DNA of 64,000 nucleotides from Brumimicrobium ulvae (GTDB taxonomy: Bacteria; Bacteroidota; Bacteroidia; Flavobacteriales_D; Crocinitomicaceae), in NCBI RefSeq assembly GCF_947504225.1, contig NZ_CANNGT010000001.1:1-64000 (forward strand), in the 5' to 3' direction. The position numbers and the translations under genes were made by a program. Under the pieces are notes generated by a model. The model saw only the letters and a list, made by a program, of their open reading frames with translations, ran no database searches and was not told the origin of the DNA. Shown here one piece after another: positions 1-7,852 of the stretch. Position 1 is the stretch's first letter. Each line of letters begins with the position of its first letter.

Positions 1-36
1 TGCCCTTTTAAGGGTGGGAGAGTAAGACGACGCCAC
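1..36 (+). rRNA. 5S rRNA, 3' end (partial)
   Basis: The window opens inside a sequence that reads GGGTGGGAGAGTAAGACGACGCC (shown here only to identify it), the usual 3' end of Bacteroidota 5S rRNA (GGGAGAGTAxGxCGxCGCC). The rest of the gene, and presumably the 16S-23S operon, lies to the left outside the window. An intrinsic terminator follows within 10 bases, as expected for the end of an rRNA operon. Confidence 0.75.
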
Positions 37-43
37 TTTTATA

Positions 44-78
44 AAAACCTCATACATTCATTTGTGTGAGGTTTTTTT
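44..78 (+). terminator. rRNA operon terminator
   Basis: A 12-bp stem (44-55 with 64-75, one G-T pair) with an 8-base loop is followed by a run of T. It sits directly after the 5S rRNA end. Confidence 0.8.
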
Positions 79-90
79 GTTTTATGCTAT

Positions 91-207
91 TTGCTCCCAT
101 TGGGAGAGCACCGTAAATTTAAATCTTCGATTTATAAATTTTCGAGTGTCTACGAAGGTTTACAAAACGGCGTTTTGAACCTTCGGGATAAGACGACGCC
201 ACTTTTA
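91..207 (+). repeat. Second, interrupted copy of the 5S rRNA tail
   Basis: Bases 15-22 (TGGGAGAG) recur at 101-108. The next 19 bases of the 5S tail and flank, 23-41, recur exactly at 189-207 (TAAGACGACGCCACTTTTA). Between them lies an 80-base insertion (109-188). This holds an AT-rich hairpin with a TTCG loop near 116-143 and a long hairpin, GAAGGTT...CAAAAC-GGC-GTTTTG...AACCTTC, near 160-185. It is either a degenerate duplicate 5S gene end with an inserted palindromic element or a structured relic. There is no ORF in it. Confidence 0.55.
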
Positions 208-255
208 GATTTTCTTTTACGCCTTTATTTCATGGGCTGTATAGCTTAATTAATT

Positions 256-1164
256 ATGTTTGCTTTTATGAATAAAAAACTTGGATTAACATACGTAGCA
301 ACCGGTTCTATTAGCTATGGGATTCTTGCTACTGTTGTTAAATATGCAAATAGTCAAGGTGCTGGAACTGCATTAATTACTTTTGCTCAGTATGTTTTTG
401 CTGCATTAATCTTAACTATTCTTGCTTGGAAGGTTACCAAAACAAGAAATTTTAAAGAAAATCATGAGTTGCCTTCTAGCAAGTTAAAGAGAAAATTAAT
501 GGCATATGGGACAACTTTGGGTTTTTCAAGTAGTTTCTATTACATGACCATTCAATATGTTCCTGTTTCGGTTGGGATTATTTTATTGATGCAAGCCATT
601 TGGATGGGAGTTGTAATTGACTTAATTACCACAAAAGGAAAAAATAGTAGCTTAAAAATAATTGGAGCTTTAGTCGCCATAATCGGAACTTTATTAGCGG
701 CTAAAGTTTTTGAGAATTCAATCTCATTCCATCCTCTTGGAATTGCCTTTGGATTCTTGGCGGCTATTAGTTTTACTTCTTTTATGTATTTTTCAAATAG
801 ACTAGGTCATCAGACCCATGTGATTATTAAAAGCAAGTACCTCGTTTATGGTGGCTTTGTAATTGTTCTTTTATTTTGGAACTTTCATATTCTACACGAA
901 TTTAACTTGAAAGATATGTTCAAATGGGGAGTCTTCCTAGCTATTTTTGGCTCTATAATACCACCTGTATTCTTTTCTCAAGGAATACCATCAATAGGAA
1001 CAGGCTTAGGAAGTATTGTTTCAAGTATTGAGATTCCATTCTCAGTGTTAAGTGCGGCGGTAATCCTAAATGAGGATGTTTCAATATTGCAATGGGTAGG
1101 AATTGCAATTATTCTTTTTGCCGTGGTTTTAATCAATTTTCGGAAAGAAAAAATCATTCATTAG
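256..1164 (+). CDS. EamA/DMT-family membrane transporter
   Basis: A 302-residue protein with about ten hydrophobic segments in two similar halves, the layout of the drug/metabolite transporter (EamA, RhaT-like) superfamily. The second half carries the usual GxxxPPVFFSQGIPSIG-type and 'LNE(D)VSxxQWxGIxIILxAV' signatures of the family. The substrate cannot be read from sequence. It ends 30 bases before a promoter and TPP riboswitch that drive the next operon. It may therefore be linked to thiamine-related uptake, but it is not itself downstream of the riboswitch. An internal ATG at codon 5 (268) is an alternative start. Confidence 0.8.
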   Translation: MFAFMNKKLGLTYVATGSISYGILATVVKYANSQGAGTALITFAQYVFAALILTILAWKVTKTRNFKENHELPSSKLKRKLMAYGTTLGFSSSFYYMTIQYVPVSVGIILLMQAIWMGVVIDLITTKGKNSSLKIIGALVAIIGTLLAAKVFENSISFHPLGIAFGFLAAISFTSFMYFSNRLGHQTHVIIKSKYLVYGGFVIVLLFWNFHILHEFNLKDMFKWGVFLAIFGSIIPPVFFSQGIPSIGTGLGSIVSSIEIPFSVLSAAVILNEDVSILQWVGIAIILFAVVLINFRKEKIIH

Positions 1165-1193
1165 TATTTTAGATTATCATAAGATTTAATTTA

Positions 1194-1201
1194 TATCTTT
1201 G
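1194..1201 (+). promoter_or_regulatory. Promoter -7 element of the riboswitch operon
   Basis: TATCTTTG fits the Bacteroidota -7 consensus TAnnTTTG. The -33 element is weak (TTTA-like near 1168). The predicted transcript would start about 6-8 bases later, just ahead of the riboswitch. Confidence 0.5.
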
Positions 1202-1206
1202 ACAAT

Positions 1207-1320
1207 AAACATAGGGGGTGCTTAATTAATATTAGGCTGAGATTATACCCAACCTGATCTGGATAATGCCAGCGTAGGTAGTAAAGGCTTTTAATTTCGA
1301 TTAAAGCATTCCCTGTATAA
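1207..1320 (+). promoter_or_regulatory. TPP (thiamine pyrophosphate) riboswitch, THI element
   Basis: The conserved THI box is clear: GGGGGTGC at 1214-1221, GGCTGAGATTATACCC at 1235-1250, and ACCTGATCTGGATAATGCC followed by AGCGTAGGTAG at 1252-1281. These match the pyrimidine-sensing and pyrophosphate-sensing helices of the TPP aptamer. An extra hairpin with a TTCG loop (about 1287-1308) follows, then a CCCTGTAT segment that could close the outer stem. The first start codon is 29 bases beyond 1320, so control of translation start or of early elongation is plausible. It predicts that the operon at 1349-4055 is repressed when TPP is plentiful. Confidence 0.93.
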
Positions 1321-1348
1321 TATTAATTTATCAAGGACTGTTTTAGTT

Positions 1349-2089
1349 ATGAAAGCTACAAATCCAATTACATTAGAAGAAGAAAAGTTTGATCTAGTAA
1401 CCCAAGATCTTCAAAGATGGCAAGGCCGTGAAGAATGGTTCTTTAATCGTGAGCATACAGATACTTATGAGCAATGGTACGAAGGTCGCTATAAACGTGC
1501 TGAAGTCTGGCAGAAAAAAGTAATAGGTGGGCTCGTTAAAAAAGATGATAGGGTAAAAACCTTACTCGAATTTGGGTGCGGAACCACTCGGTTTACGCGT
1601 TGGTGGCATGAAATAGGCATAGAAGCCAGTGGTGGTGATATTTCTCCTTTTATGTTAGGCCAAGGAGTGCATTTGTTTGATGGAGACCTGGTGTTAGCAG
1701 ATTCACATCACATGCCTTTTAAGGATAATACTTTTGATGCTTTAGCTTTCATTACCACATTTGAATACTACAAAGATCCTGTAAAAGTGATAAGAGAAGC
1801 GGCTCGTGTTGGAAAACACGGAATCGTATTTGGAATGATGAATCGTAACTCACCGAAAGTACTACGCCGAAGAACTCAAGAAATATTTGGTAAAAATCCA
1901 TTTTACCTAACGGCAAATTTTTATTCTCCTAAATCTTTAATTAAAGTAATTGAAAAAGCTTTAGAAGGAGGGTCTTATGAGATTGAGTGGACAACTACGG
2001 GCTTACCAAAATGGTTCCCAGTACAAAAGTGGGATCAACCTTACGGAGACTTCTTTGGATTATATGTAAAGCTAAATGATAGTTTATAA
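1349..2089 (+). CDS. Class I SAM-dependent methyltransferase in TPP-riboswitch operon
   Basis: A 246-residue protein with a Rossmann methyltransferase core. Motif I is LEFGCGTTRFTRWW at about residues 73-86, followed by an acidic GGDIS at strand 2, an 'ADSHHMPFKDNTFDA' motif and 'EAARVGKHGIVFG'. It is UbiE/Methyltransf_11-like, but the methyl acceptor is unknown. It is the first gene after the TPP riboswitch, and its stop overlaps the next start (TAATG at 2087-2091). The last gene of the operon is a Trm112-like zinc protein, and Trm112 is a known partner of several methyltransferases, so the two may act as a pair. No standard thiamine step uses such an enzyme. Confidence 0.85.
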   Translation: MKATNPITLEEEKFDLVTQDLQRWQGREEWFFNREHTDTYEQWYEGRYKRAEVWQKKVIGGLVKKDDRVKTLLEFGCGTTRFTRWWHEIGIEASGGDISPFMLGQGVHLFDGDLVLADSHHMPFKDNTFDALAFITTFEYYKDPVKVIREAARVGKHGIVFGMMNRNSPKVLRRRTQEIFGKNPFYLTANFYSPKSLIKVIEKALEGGSYEIEWTTTGLPKWFPVQKWDQPYGDFFGLYVKLNDSL

Positions 2090-3150
2090 TGGGGTTCGAT
2101 CAATTATCTGGAAAAATTACCGCTTCTTCTTTTAAAGAAGTTTTATTGCCTCAATTAGGTAGTAAAAGAAAAGAGGTTATAGTTGGTCCGCAATATGGTG
2201 TTGACAATTCTATAATAGATATAGGAAACAATATAGGGATGGCTGTTTCGAGCGATCCGCTTTCTTTAATCCCTAATATTGGTCCGAAAGCTTCAGCATG
2301 GTTGTCTGTACATTTACTGGCGAATGATATTGCAACTTCTGGTTTTGCACCAAAATACGGACAGTTTGTTTTAAATCTTCCCGCTGAGACTAGCCTATCT
2401 ATATTTGAAGAATATTGGCGTTATGTTCATCTGTTCTGTAAACAAATCGGTGTTGCCATTACTGGGGGACATACTTGCAGGATGGGAGGTAAAGACACAG
2501 TGATTTCAGGTGGTGGAACAATGTTTACTACTGCACCTCTAAATGAGATTATTTCTAGTCATGGAGCGGAGCCTGGAGACGTGATTATAGTTACCAAAGA
2601 AACAGCGCTAAACTCATCTTCTATTCTAGCAATGAGTTTTCCTGAAACCATAAAGAATAATCTGGGGAACGTTGTATTTCAGAAAGCTTGTGATAACTTT
2701 TATGAAACCTCCTCACTTAAAGAAGCATTGTTGGCAGCAGAGTATTTAGAAAAAAAAACAGAGTTAAAAGCAATGCATGATGTCACAGAAGGAGGCGTAT
2801 TAGGTGCTATTTATGAAATGGCTTGTGCTTCTGAAACTGGGTTTTTAGTTTATAACAATAGTTTGCCTACAGGAGAAGCACAAATGCAAATTATGGATTT
2901 GTTTGAAATAGATCATCGTTTTTGTATTGGGGCAGGTGCGATGATTATGGCAGTGAAGAAGGGAAAGGAAAATGACTTAATTGAATTTTTAGCTAAGCAT
3001 AACATTAAGTCTACTGCAGTTGGAGAGATGACTTCGAAAAATAAAGGCTTTCGATTGGTAGAAAATGGAATTGAAAAAGATTTTCAATTTGATGGTGTCG
3101 ATCCTTATTGGAAAGCTTATTTCAATGCTGTTAAAAATAATTTAAAGTAA
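2089..3150 (+). CDS. AIR synthase/HypE/ThiL-superfamily protein
   Basis: A 353-residue protein of the PurM/SelD/HypE/ThiL ATP-binding superfamily. Visible marks are an early 'AVSSDPLSL' near residues 52-60, 'TGGHT' at about 125-129 and the C-terminal 'MHDVTEGGVLGAIYEMA' at about 229-245, the HypE/AIRS-C signature. ThiL, which turns thiamine monophosphate into TPP, belongs to the same superfamily. A ThiL-like kinase role in this TPP-controlled operon is therefore attractive, but this is inference: the sequence looks closer to the HypE/AIRS side. The start overlaps the upstream stop by one base, and the next gene begins 4 bases after the stop. Confidence 0.8.
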   Translation: MGFDQLSGKITASSFKEVLLPQLGSKRKEVIVGPQYGVDNSIIDIGNNIGMAVSSDPLSLIPNIGPKASAWLSVHLLANDIATSGFAPKYGQFVLNLPAETSLSIFEEYWRYVHLFCKQIGVAITGGHTCRMGGKDTVISGGGTMFTTAPLNEIISSHGAEPGDVIIVTKETALNSSSILAMSFPETIKNNLGNVVFQKACDNFYETSSLKEALLAAEYLEKKTELKAMHDVTEGGVLGAIYEMACASETGFLVYNNSLPTGEAQMQIMDLFEIDHRFCIGAGAMIMAVKKGKENDLIEFLAKHNIKSTAVGEMTSKNKGFRLVENGIEKDFQFDGVDPYWKAYFNAVKNNLK

Positions 3151-3154
3151 AACC

Positions 3155-3790
3155 ATGAAGAAAATTGACGGAGGATTATACCTTGTCTTAGACCCTTCTA
3201 AAGAAAAAACGATGCTGTTGAATCAATTGTCAGCGGCGCTTAATGGAGGTGTTAAAGTGTTGCAAATCTGGAACAATTGGAGACGTGGAATGCTACAAGA
3301 TGATAAGGTTTTGTTGATTAACGAAATCATTAAACTAGCGAAGCACTTCAGTGTTCCTGTTTTAATTAATGAAGAATGGGAATTACTAAAACATACTGAA
3401 TTGAATGGAGTTCACTTTGATTCTGTTCCGACTTCATTGGATCAAATTAAAAGAGATGTTGGTCGAGACATTAGTATAGGAATCACGTGTGGTAATAATA
3501 TAGAATTGGTAAAATGGGCCGACGATCACAAAGTTGATTATATTTCTTTCTGTTCAATTTATCCATCCAAGTCTGCAGGAAGCTGCGTAATTGTTTCCCC
3601 TGTTACTATTCAAAAAGCCAATGAGCTTACCAATATTCCGATTTTTATTTCTGGAGGAATTACACCAGAAAATCTATTACAACTTGAAGGTCTCGGAGTA
3701 GATGGTGTTGCAGTAATCTCAGGAATATTAGAGTCTAAAACACCTAAGAAATCAAGCCTTGCATACATACAATCATTAAATAAAATTTAA
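3155..3790 (+). CDS. Divergent thiamine-phosphate synthase (ThiE/TenI-like)
   Basis: A 211-residue TIM-barrel protein recognisable as ThiE/TenI by 'GGLYLVLD', 'ALNGGVKVLQIW', 'VLINEEWELL', 'LNGVHFD' and the phosphate-binding 'ISGGIT...GVDGVAVISGI' end. ThiE joins HMP pyrophosphate to thiazole phosphate. Several catalytic positions are changed when aligned by eye. The QLREK motif reads QIWNN (37-41), IND reads INE (71-73), the GVS serine is Thr111, and the TxTK lysine is Ala141. It may thus have an altered substrate or be a TenI-like or binding protein. It sits in a close-packed operon behind a TPP riboswitch, which supports a thiamine-related role. Confidence 0.75.
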   Translation: MKKIDGGLYLVLDPSKEKTMLLNQLSAALNGGVKVLQIWNNWRRGMLQDDKVLLINEIIKLAKHFSVPVLINEEWELLKHTELNGVHFDSVPTSLDQIKRDVGRDISIGITCGNNIELVKWADDHKVDYISFCSIYPSKSAGSCVIVSPVTIQKANELTNIPIFISGGITPENLLQLEGLGVDGVAVISGILESKTPKKSSLAYIQSLNKI

Positions 3791-3791
3791 A

Positions 3792-4055
3792 ATGAAACTA
3801 TCATTATTAGAAAAATTATGTTGTCCACAGGACAAAAATGAACTTGAGCTTAAAATATTTAAGCAAGTAGAAGATGAAATTATAGAAGGAATATTTACTT
3901 GTCCAGATTGTAAAAGGTATTACCCAATCGTCTATGGAATTCCAATTATGACTCCGGATGAATATAGACAAAAAGAGCTCGAGACTCCTTTGTTAAATCG
4001 ATGGGGACTCCAACTACAAGAAAAAGAAGAACGTTTTATCTTATTAAATAAGTAA
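3792..4055 (+). CDS. Trm112-like zinc protein
   Basis: An 87-residue protein of the Trm112/UPF0434 family: 'KLCCPQDKNEL' at the start (Cys10-Cys11), 'CPDC' at 37-40, then the typical 'YYPIVYGIPIMTPDEYRQ' strand. The Cys pairs suggest a bound zinc. In eukaryotes and archaea Trm112 stabilises and activates methyltransferases of tRNA, rRNA and release factors. Here it begins one base after the ThiE-like gene and shares an operon with a methyltransferase, so a partner role is reasonable inference. It closes the riboswitch operon. No clear terminator hairpin follows. Confidence 0.8.
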   Translation: MKLSLLEKLCCPQDKNELELKIFKQVEDEIIEGIFTCPDCKRYYPIVYGIPIMTPDEYRQKELETPLLNRWGLQLQEKEERFILLNK

Positions 4056-4281
4056 GGTTTTTTACCATTGGTAATGCTTACTGCCTTAATTTTCAGAACT
4101 AAAGATTTTAGTTAATATGTGTTTTATCCTATTTTTTTAATAGATATATGGTAACCGGCTAGTTTACAGGAGTTAATATGTGGTTGTAGGTGTAGATTAT
4201 TTTTCTATATTTATCCCCATTAATAAATAATCACCAGTCTTATCCCTAAATCACAAAAAAACAATTATTAAAACATGGTTT

Positions 4282-6660
4282 ATGAAAAAACGTTTATTTA
4301 ATTTTAAAAGTCTGTTGCTTATTATAGCTACAGGACTGTTAAGTATGAGCACGTTTGCACAAATGCAAATTGACAACTCTGATTTTGAGCAGTGGGACGA
4401 TGCAGGAAGTACAAATGAGGAACCAGTAAATTGGAACTCGTTTATGACTGCGAATTGTCACTTGAGTTGGCAATGTGGTATTGCCCAAGAACAACAAATT
4501 GAAAGAACAACTGACGCTCATTCTGGAACTTATGCTGCCAGAATTTGGAGTAGAAGTGTTTTTGGAGTTGTAGCCAATGGAAATATGACTATAGGTCGCA
4601 TAAATATGGGGAGTTCTACAGCAACAGATGATAGTAACTTTAATTATACGAATACAACAGATCCAGATTTTAATCAGGCTTTAACAGGTAAACCTGATAG
4701 TCTTGTCGTATGGGTGAAATACAATCCTGTTCAAGCGACAAGCCAAGCTAGAATATCAGCTACAATTCATGATAATTATAATTATCGCGACCCAGAAGAC
4801 GCTGCTGCTTCACCGCATAAAGTAGCACAAGCAATCTTAAATTATGGTTCAACAAATAACCAATGGTCTCGAATTTCTATTCCATTTGATTACGCAGGTC
4901 CTGCCACAACTCCAGCATTCATTTTGATTACATTCACCACCAGTTCTACCGCAGGAGGAGGAAACGCAAATGATGAAGTGTTTATCGATGACCTAGAATT
5001 AATTTACAATGCAAACGAAGTTGAAATTGCACCTATTGCAGTCCAAAACTTATTTGTTAATGAATCTGGAAACGTATTGACTGCAACTGAAACTCCAAAT
5101 GCAGCAAGCTCTGTTACTGCGAGACAATGGAAGTCTTCAACTACTGCAGGAGGACCTTATACTGCTATTGCTGGTGAAACAGGTACTACTTATACGCCAA
5201 GTTTTTCAACAGCTGGTACTTATTATGTAGTTTGTGAAACTGATTTTGATGGTGATGTTGTGGTTTCGAATGAAGTTCAGGTGATTGTTGATGCGTACAC
5301 AGCTTCGATTGCTCCTGTGGCTGTTCAGAATTTAATTGAAAATCAAAATGGTTCTATTTTGACAGTAACTGAAAACGCAACTGCAGATTCAAGACAATGG
5401 AAGTATGCTACCACTGCTGGAGGTCCTTATATTGATATTACTGGCGAAACAGCAACAACATACACACCATTATTTCCAACAGCAGGTACATATTACGTGG
5501 TTTGTGAATCTGTTTTAGCAGGAACAAATATAATTTCAAATGAAGTTCAAATCAATGTTGTTGAATTCACAGCAAGTATTACTCCTGCTGCTGTTCAGAA
5601 TCTTGTAGAAAATCAAACAGGTTCGACCTTAACAGTTACTGAGAGCCAGCCTGCGGATTCAAGACAATGGAAGTACGCTTCAACTTCAGGAGGACCTTAT
5701 ACAAATGATATTGCGGGGCAAACAGCAACAACATACACCCCTCAATTTTCAACTGCAGGCACTTATTTTGTTGTTTGTGAATCAAATTTAGCAGGTAGCA
5801 CGGTTGTTTCTAATGAAGTTGAGATTAATGTAACTACTCCAACCTCAAACGTAGTTTCAATTGCCCCTTCGTTAACGCAAACGCTTATTGAAAGTCAAAG
5901 TGGTATAGCATTAACAGCAAACGAAATTCCTGCTGCTGCAAATTCTAGAGAATGGATGTACAGCACAACTTCAGGTTCTGGGTACACTTCTTTTGCACCT
6001 TCAGAAACTGCAGTGAATTATACACCGATGTTTGCGAACGCAGGTGTTTACTATGTAGTTTGTGTTTCTGATTTTGGAAATGGTGATATCGTAACTTCGG
6101 CTGAAGTGGTAATCAACGTTGTCGAGTTTACGAATTCTATTGACCCTTCTGCTGATCAAACAATAGATCAAGAGGAGTCAGGAAATGTGTTGACTGTTAC
6201 AGAAACGCCAGCTGCTGATGCTAGAGAATGGATGTTCAGTACAACTTCAGGTTCTGGTTATGCTTCATTTACAACTCCAGAAACAGGTTCAACTTATGTT
6301 CCTTACTTTGAAACTCCTGGTACATACTATGTTGTTTGTGAATCTGAAATTGACGGCTTTACTACACTTTCAAATGAAGTGAAGATTATCGTTGAGTCTA
6401 CAGCTGGAGTTTCTGATGCAGAATTGCAAACATTCTCAGTATACGCTGTTGGTCAAAACATAATTGTTGACTTATCAGATGTAGAAATTAAGGATGCTTC
6501 AATTCAGGTTTTGAATGCACAAGGACGAGTTGTAGCAAAAGAACAACTTAGAAGCAATGTGTTGAACTCAGTTCAGCTTTCTGTTCCACAAGGAATTTAT
6601 TTCTATTCAATTCACAGTGGATTAAATCACTACACAGGTAAGGTTTATATTAAAAACTAA
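4282..6660 (+). CDS. Secreted Ig-repeat protein with T9SS type A sorting tail
   Basis: A 792-residue secreted protein. It has a signal peptide (1-26, ending FAQ), then a lectin/PCMD-like beta domain ('IDNSDFEQWDD...EPVNWNSF') to about residue 245. Five Ig-like repeats of about 90-95 residues follow, each opening 'IxPxAxQNL' and closing 'AGTYYVVCE...SNEVxIxV'. The end is a T9SS type A tail (from about 710) with 'LPQGIYFYSI'-type spacing (here VPQGIYFYS) and a closing 'GKVYIKN'. It should be exported by the type IX system and held at the surface or released. The function of the N-terminal domain is unknown. It is single-gene, with its own terminator. Confidence 0.85.
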   Translation: MKKRLFNFKSLLLIIATGLLSMSTFAQMQIDNSDFEQWDDAGSTNEEPVNWNSFMTANCHLSWQCGIAQEQQIERTTDAHSGTYAARIWSRSVFGVVANGNMTIGRINMGSSTATDDSNFNYTNTTDPDFNQALTGKPDSLVVWVKYNPVQATSQARISATIHDNYNYRDPEDAAASPHKVAQAILNYGSTNNQWSRISIPFDYAGPATTPAFILITFTTSSTAGGGNANDEVFIDDLELIYNANEVEIAPIAVQNLFVNESGNVLTATETPNAASSVTARQWKSSTTAGGPYTAIAGETGTTYTPSFSTAGTYYVVCETDFDGDVVVSNEVQVIVDAYTASIAPVAVQNLIENQNGSILTVTENATADSRQWKYATTAGGPYIDITGETATTYTPLFPTAGTYYVVCESVLAGTNIISNEVQINVVEFTASITPAAVQNLVENQTGSTLTVTESQPADSRQWKYASTSGGPYTNDIAGQTATTYTPQFSTAGTYFVVCESNLAGSTVVSNEVEINVTTPTSNVVSIAPSLTQTLIESQSGIALTANEIPAAANSREWMYSTTSGSGYTSFAPSETAVNYTPMFANAGVYYVVCVSDFGNGDIVTSAEVVINVVEFTNSIDPSADQTIDQEESGNVLTVTETPAADAREWMFSTTSGSGYASFTTPETGSTYVPYFETPGTYYVVCESEIDGFTTLSNEVKIIVESTAGVSDAELQTFSVYAVGQNIIVDLSDVEIKDASIQVLNAQGRVVAKEQLRSNVLNSVQLSVPQGIYFYSIHSGLNHYTGKVYIKN
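5020..6400 (+). repeat. Five tandem repeats coding Ig-like domains
   Basis: Repeat units begin near 5020, 5302, 5571, 5855 and 6136, so the period is about 270-285 bases. Repeats 2 and 3 share long near-identical stretches (for example GATTCAAGACAATGGAAGTA). Repeats 4 and 5 share another set (AGAGAATGGATGT...AGTACAACTTCAGGTTCTGG-like). This suggests recent duplication in two steps. Confidence 0.8.
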
Positions 6661-6680
6661 ACCCTGTAAAATGGAGATAG

Positions 6681-6710
6681 GCCTTCTGTAGAAATACAGA
6701 AGGCTTTTTT
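6681..6710 (+). terminator. Intrinsic terminator
   Basis: A 10-bp perfect stem (GCCTTCTGTA, 6681-6690, with 6695-6704), GAAA tetraloop and six T, just after the Ig-repeat gene. Confidence 0.92.
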
Positions 6711-6779
6711 ATTTAAAAAAAAATATTGGGAATGGGCTAAATTTGTAGCGTTCGCCTATTTATATCCATTCTAAATTAC

Positions 6780-6787
6780 TATCTTTG
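6780..6787 (+). promoter_or_regulatory. Promoter -7 element of the iron ABC operon
   Basis: TATCTTTG fits TAnnTTTG. The ATG of the substrate-binding protein lies 21 bases downstream, which also argues against using the TTG codon at 6785 as a start. Confidence 0.5.
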
Positions 6788-6808
6788 CCACTCAAAATAT
6801 CAACAAAA

Positions 6809-7852
6809 ATGAAGAAAGTACTCGTAACTATAGTTGCTTTTGCATTATTTACCGCATGTGGAGATAATAGCACTAAAGAAGTTAAAGAAACAGAAACTGG
6901 ACAAGTTGTAAACGTTTATACGCATCGTCATTATGAGCCAGACCAGAATATTTTCAAGATGTTCGAAGAACAGACAGGAATCAAAGTGAAGGTCATCAAT
7001 GCAAGTGCAGACGAGTTAATTCAGAAAATGAAGATGGAGGGGAAGCAATCTCCTGCAGATGTATTGATTACTGTTGATGCTGGTCGATTAAGCAGAGCAA
7101 AAGAACAAGGTCTCCTTCAAAGTATCCAATCGGAGGTGTTAGAAAATGCAATACCTTCTCATTTACAAGATGTAGACAACCAATGGTTTGGATTGACGAG
7201 ACGAGCGAGGATCATTGCTTATGCAAAAGACAGAGTTAAACCAGAAGAATTATCTACCTACGAAGACCTCGTGTCTGAACGTTGGAAAGGGAAAATTTTG
7301 GTCAGATCATCTTCAAATATTTATAACCAATCCCTAATGGCTTCTATCATTGCAAACGACGGAGAAGAAGGTGCGAAAAAATGGGCAGAAGGCATAGTTG
7401 CTAATATGGCACGCTCTCCAAAAGGTTCAGATAGAGACCAGGTGAAGGCAGTTGTTGCAGGAGAAGGTGATATTGCTATTGTAAACTCTTATTACATTGG
7501 TAAAATGTTGAACTCTCCAGATGCTGAAGAAGTTGCCACAGCGCAAAAAATCGGAATCTTCTTTCCGAATCAAGAGGATAGGGGAACACATATTAATGTG
7601 AGTGGAGCAGGTGTGGCCAAATATGCCCCGAATAAAGAAAATGCAATTCGTTTCATTGAATTTTTAATAAGTGAAGAAGCGCAAACTGTATTTACCAATG
7701 CTAACTTTGAATATCCAATTTTAGAAAGTGTTGAGCCTGTTGAAGACATTAAGGTTTGGGGCGATTTTAAAGAAGATAACTTAGAATTGAACAAGCTAGG
7801 AGAAAATAATAAAAAAGCAGTTTTGATTTTTGATGAAACAGGTTGGAAGTAA
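6809..7852 (+). CDS. fbpA: Ferric-iron ABC transporter, substrate-binding lipoprotein
   Basis: A 347-residue lipoprotein: 'MKKVLVTIVAFALFTACG' is a lipobox signal, and the Cys becomes the anchor. The mature part fits the FbpA/FutA family that binds Fe3+ in the periplasm: opening 'VYTHRHYEPDQ' and the paired iron-ligand tyrosines in 'NSYYIGKM' (about residue 230). I chose the ATG at 6809 because the longer reading starts with TTG inside a promoter element. It is the first gene of a three-gene operon; the permease start overlaps its end by 20 bases. No ferric-uptake regulator site was recognised. Confidence 0.92.
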   Translation: MKKVLVTIVAFALFTACGDNSTKEVKETETGQVVNVYTHRHYEPDQNIFKMFEEQTGIKVKVINASADELIQKMKMEGKQSPADVLITVDAGRLSRAKEQGLLQSIQSEVLENAIPSHLQDVDNQWFGLTRRARIIAYAKDRVKPEELSTYEDLVSERWKGKILVRSSSNIYNQSLMASIIANDGEEGAKKWAEGIVANMARSPKGSDRDQVKAVVAGEGDIAIVNSYYIGKMLNSPDAEEVATAQKIGIFFPNQEDRGTHINVSGAGVAKYAPNKENAIRFIEFLISEEAQTVFTNANFEYPILESVEPVEDIKVWGDFKEDNLELNKLGENNKKAVLIFDETGWK

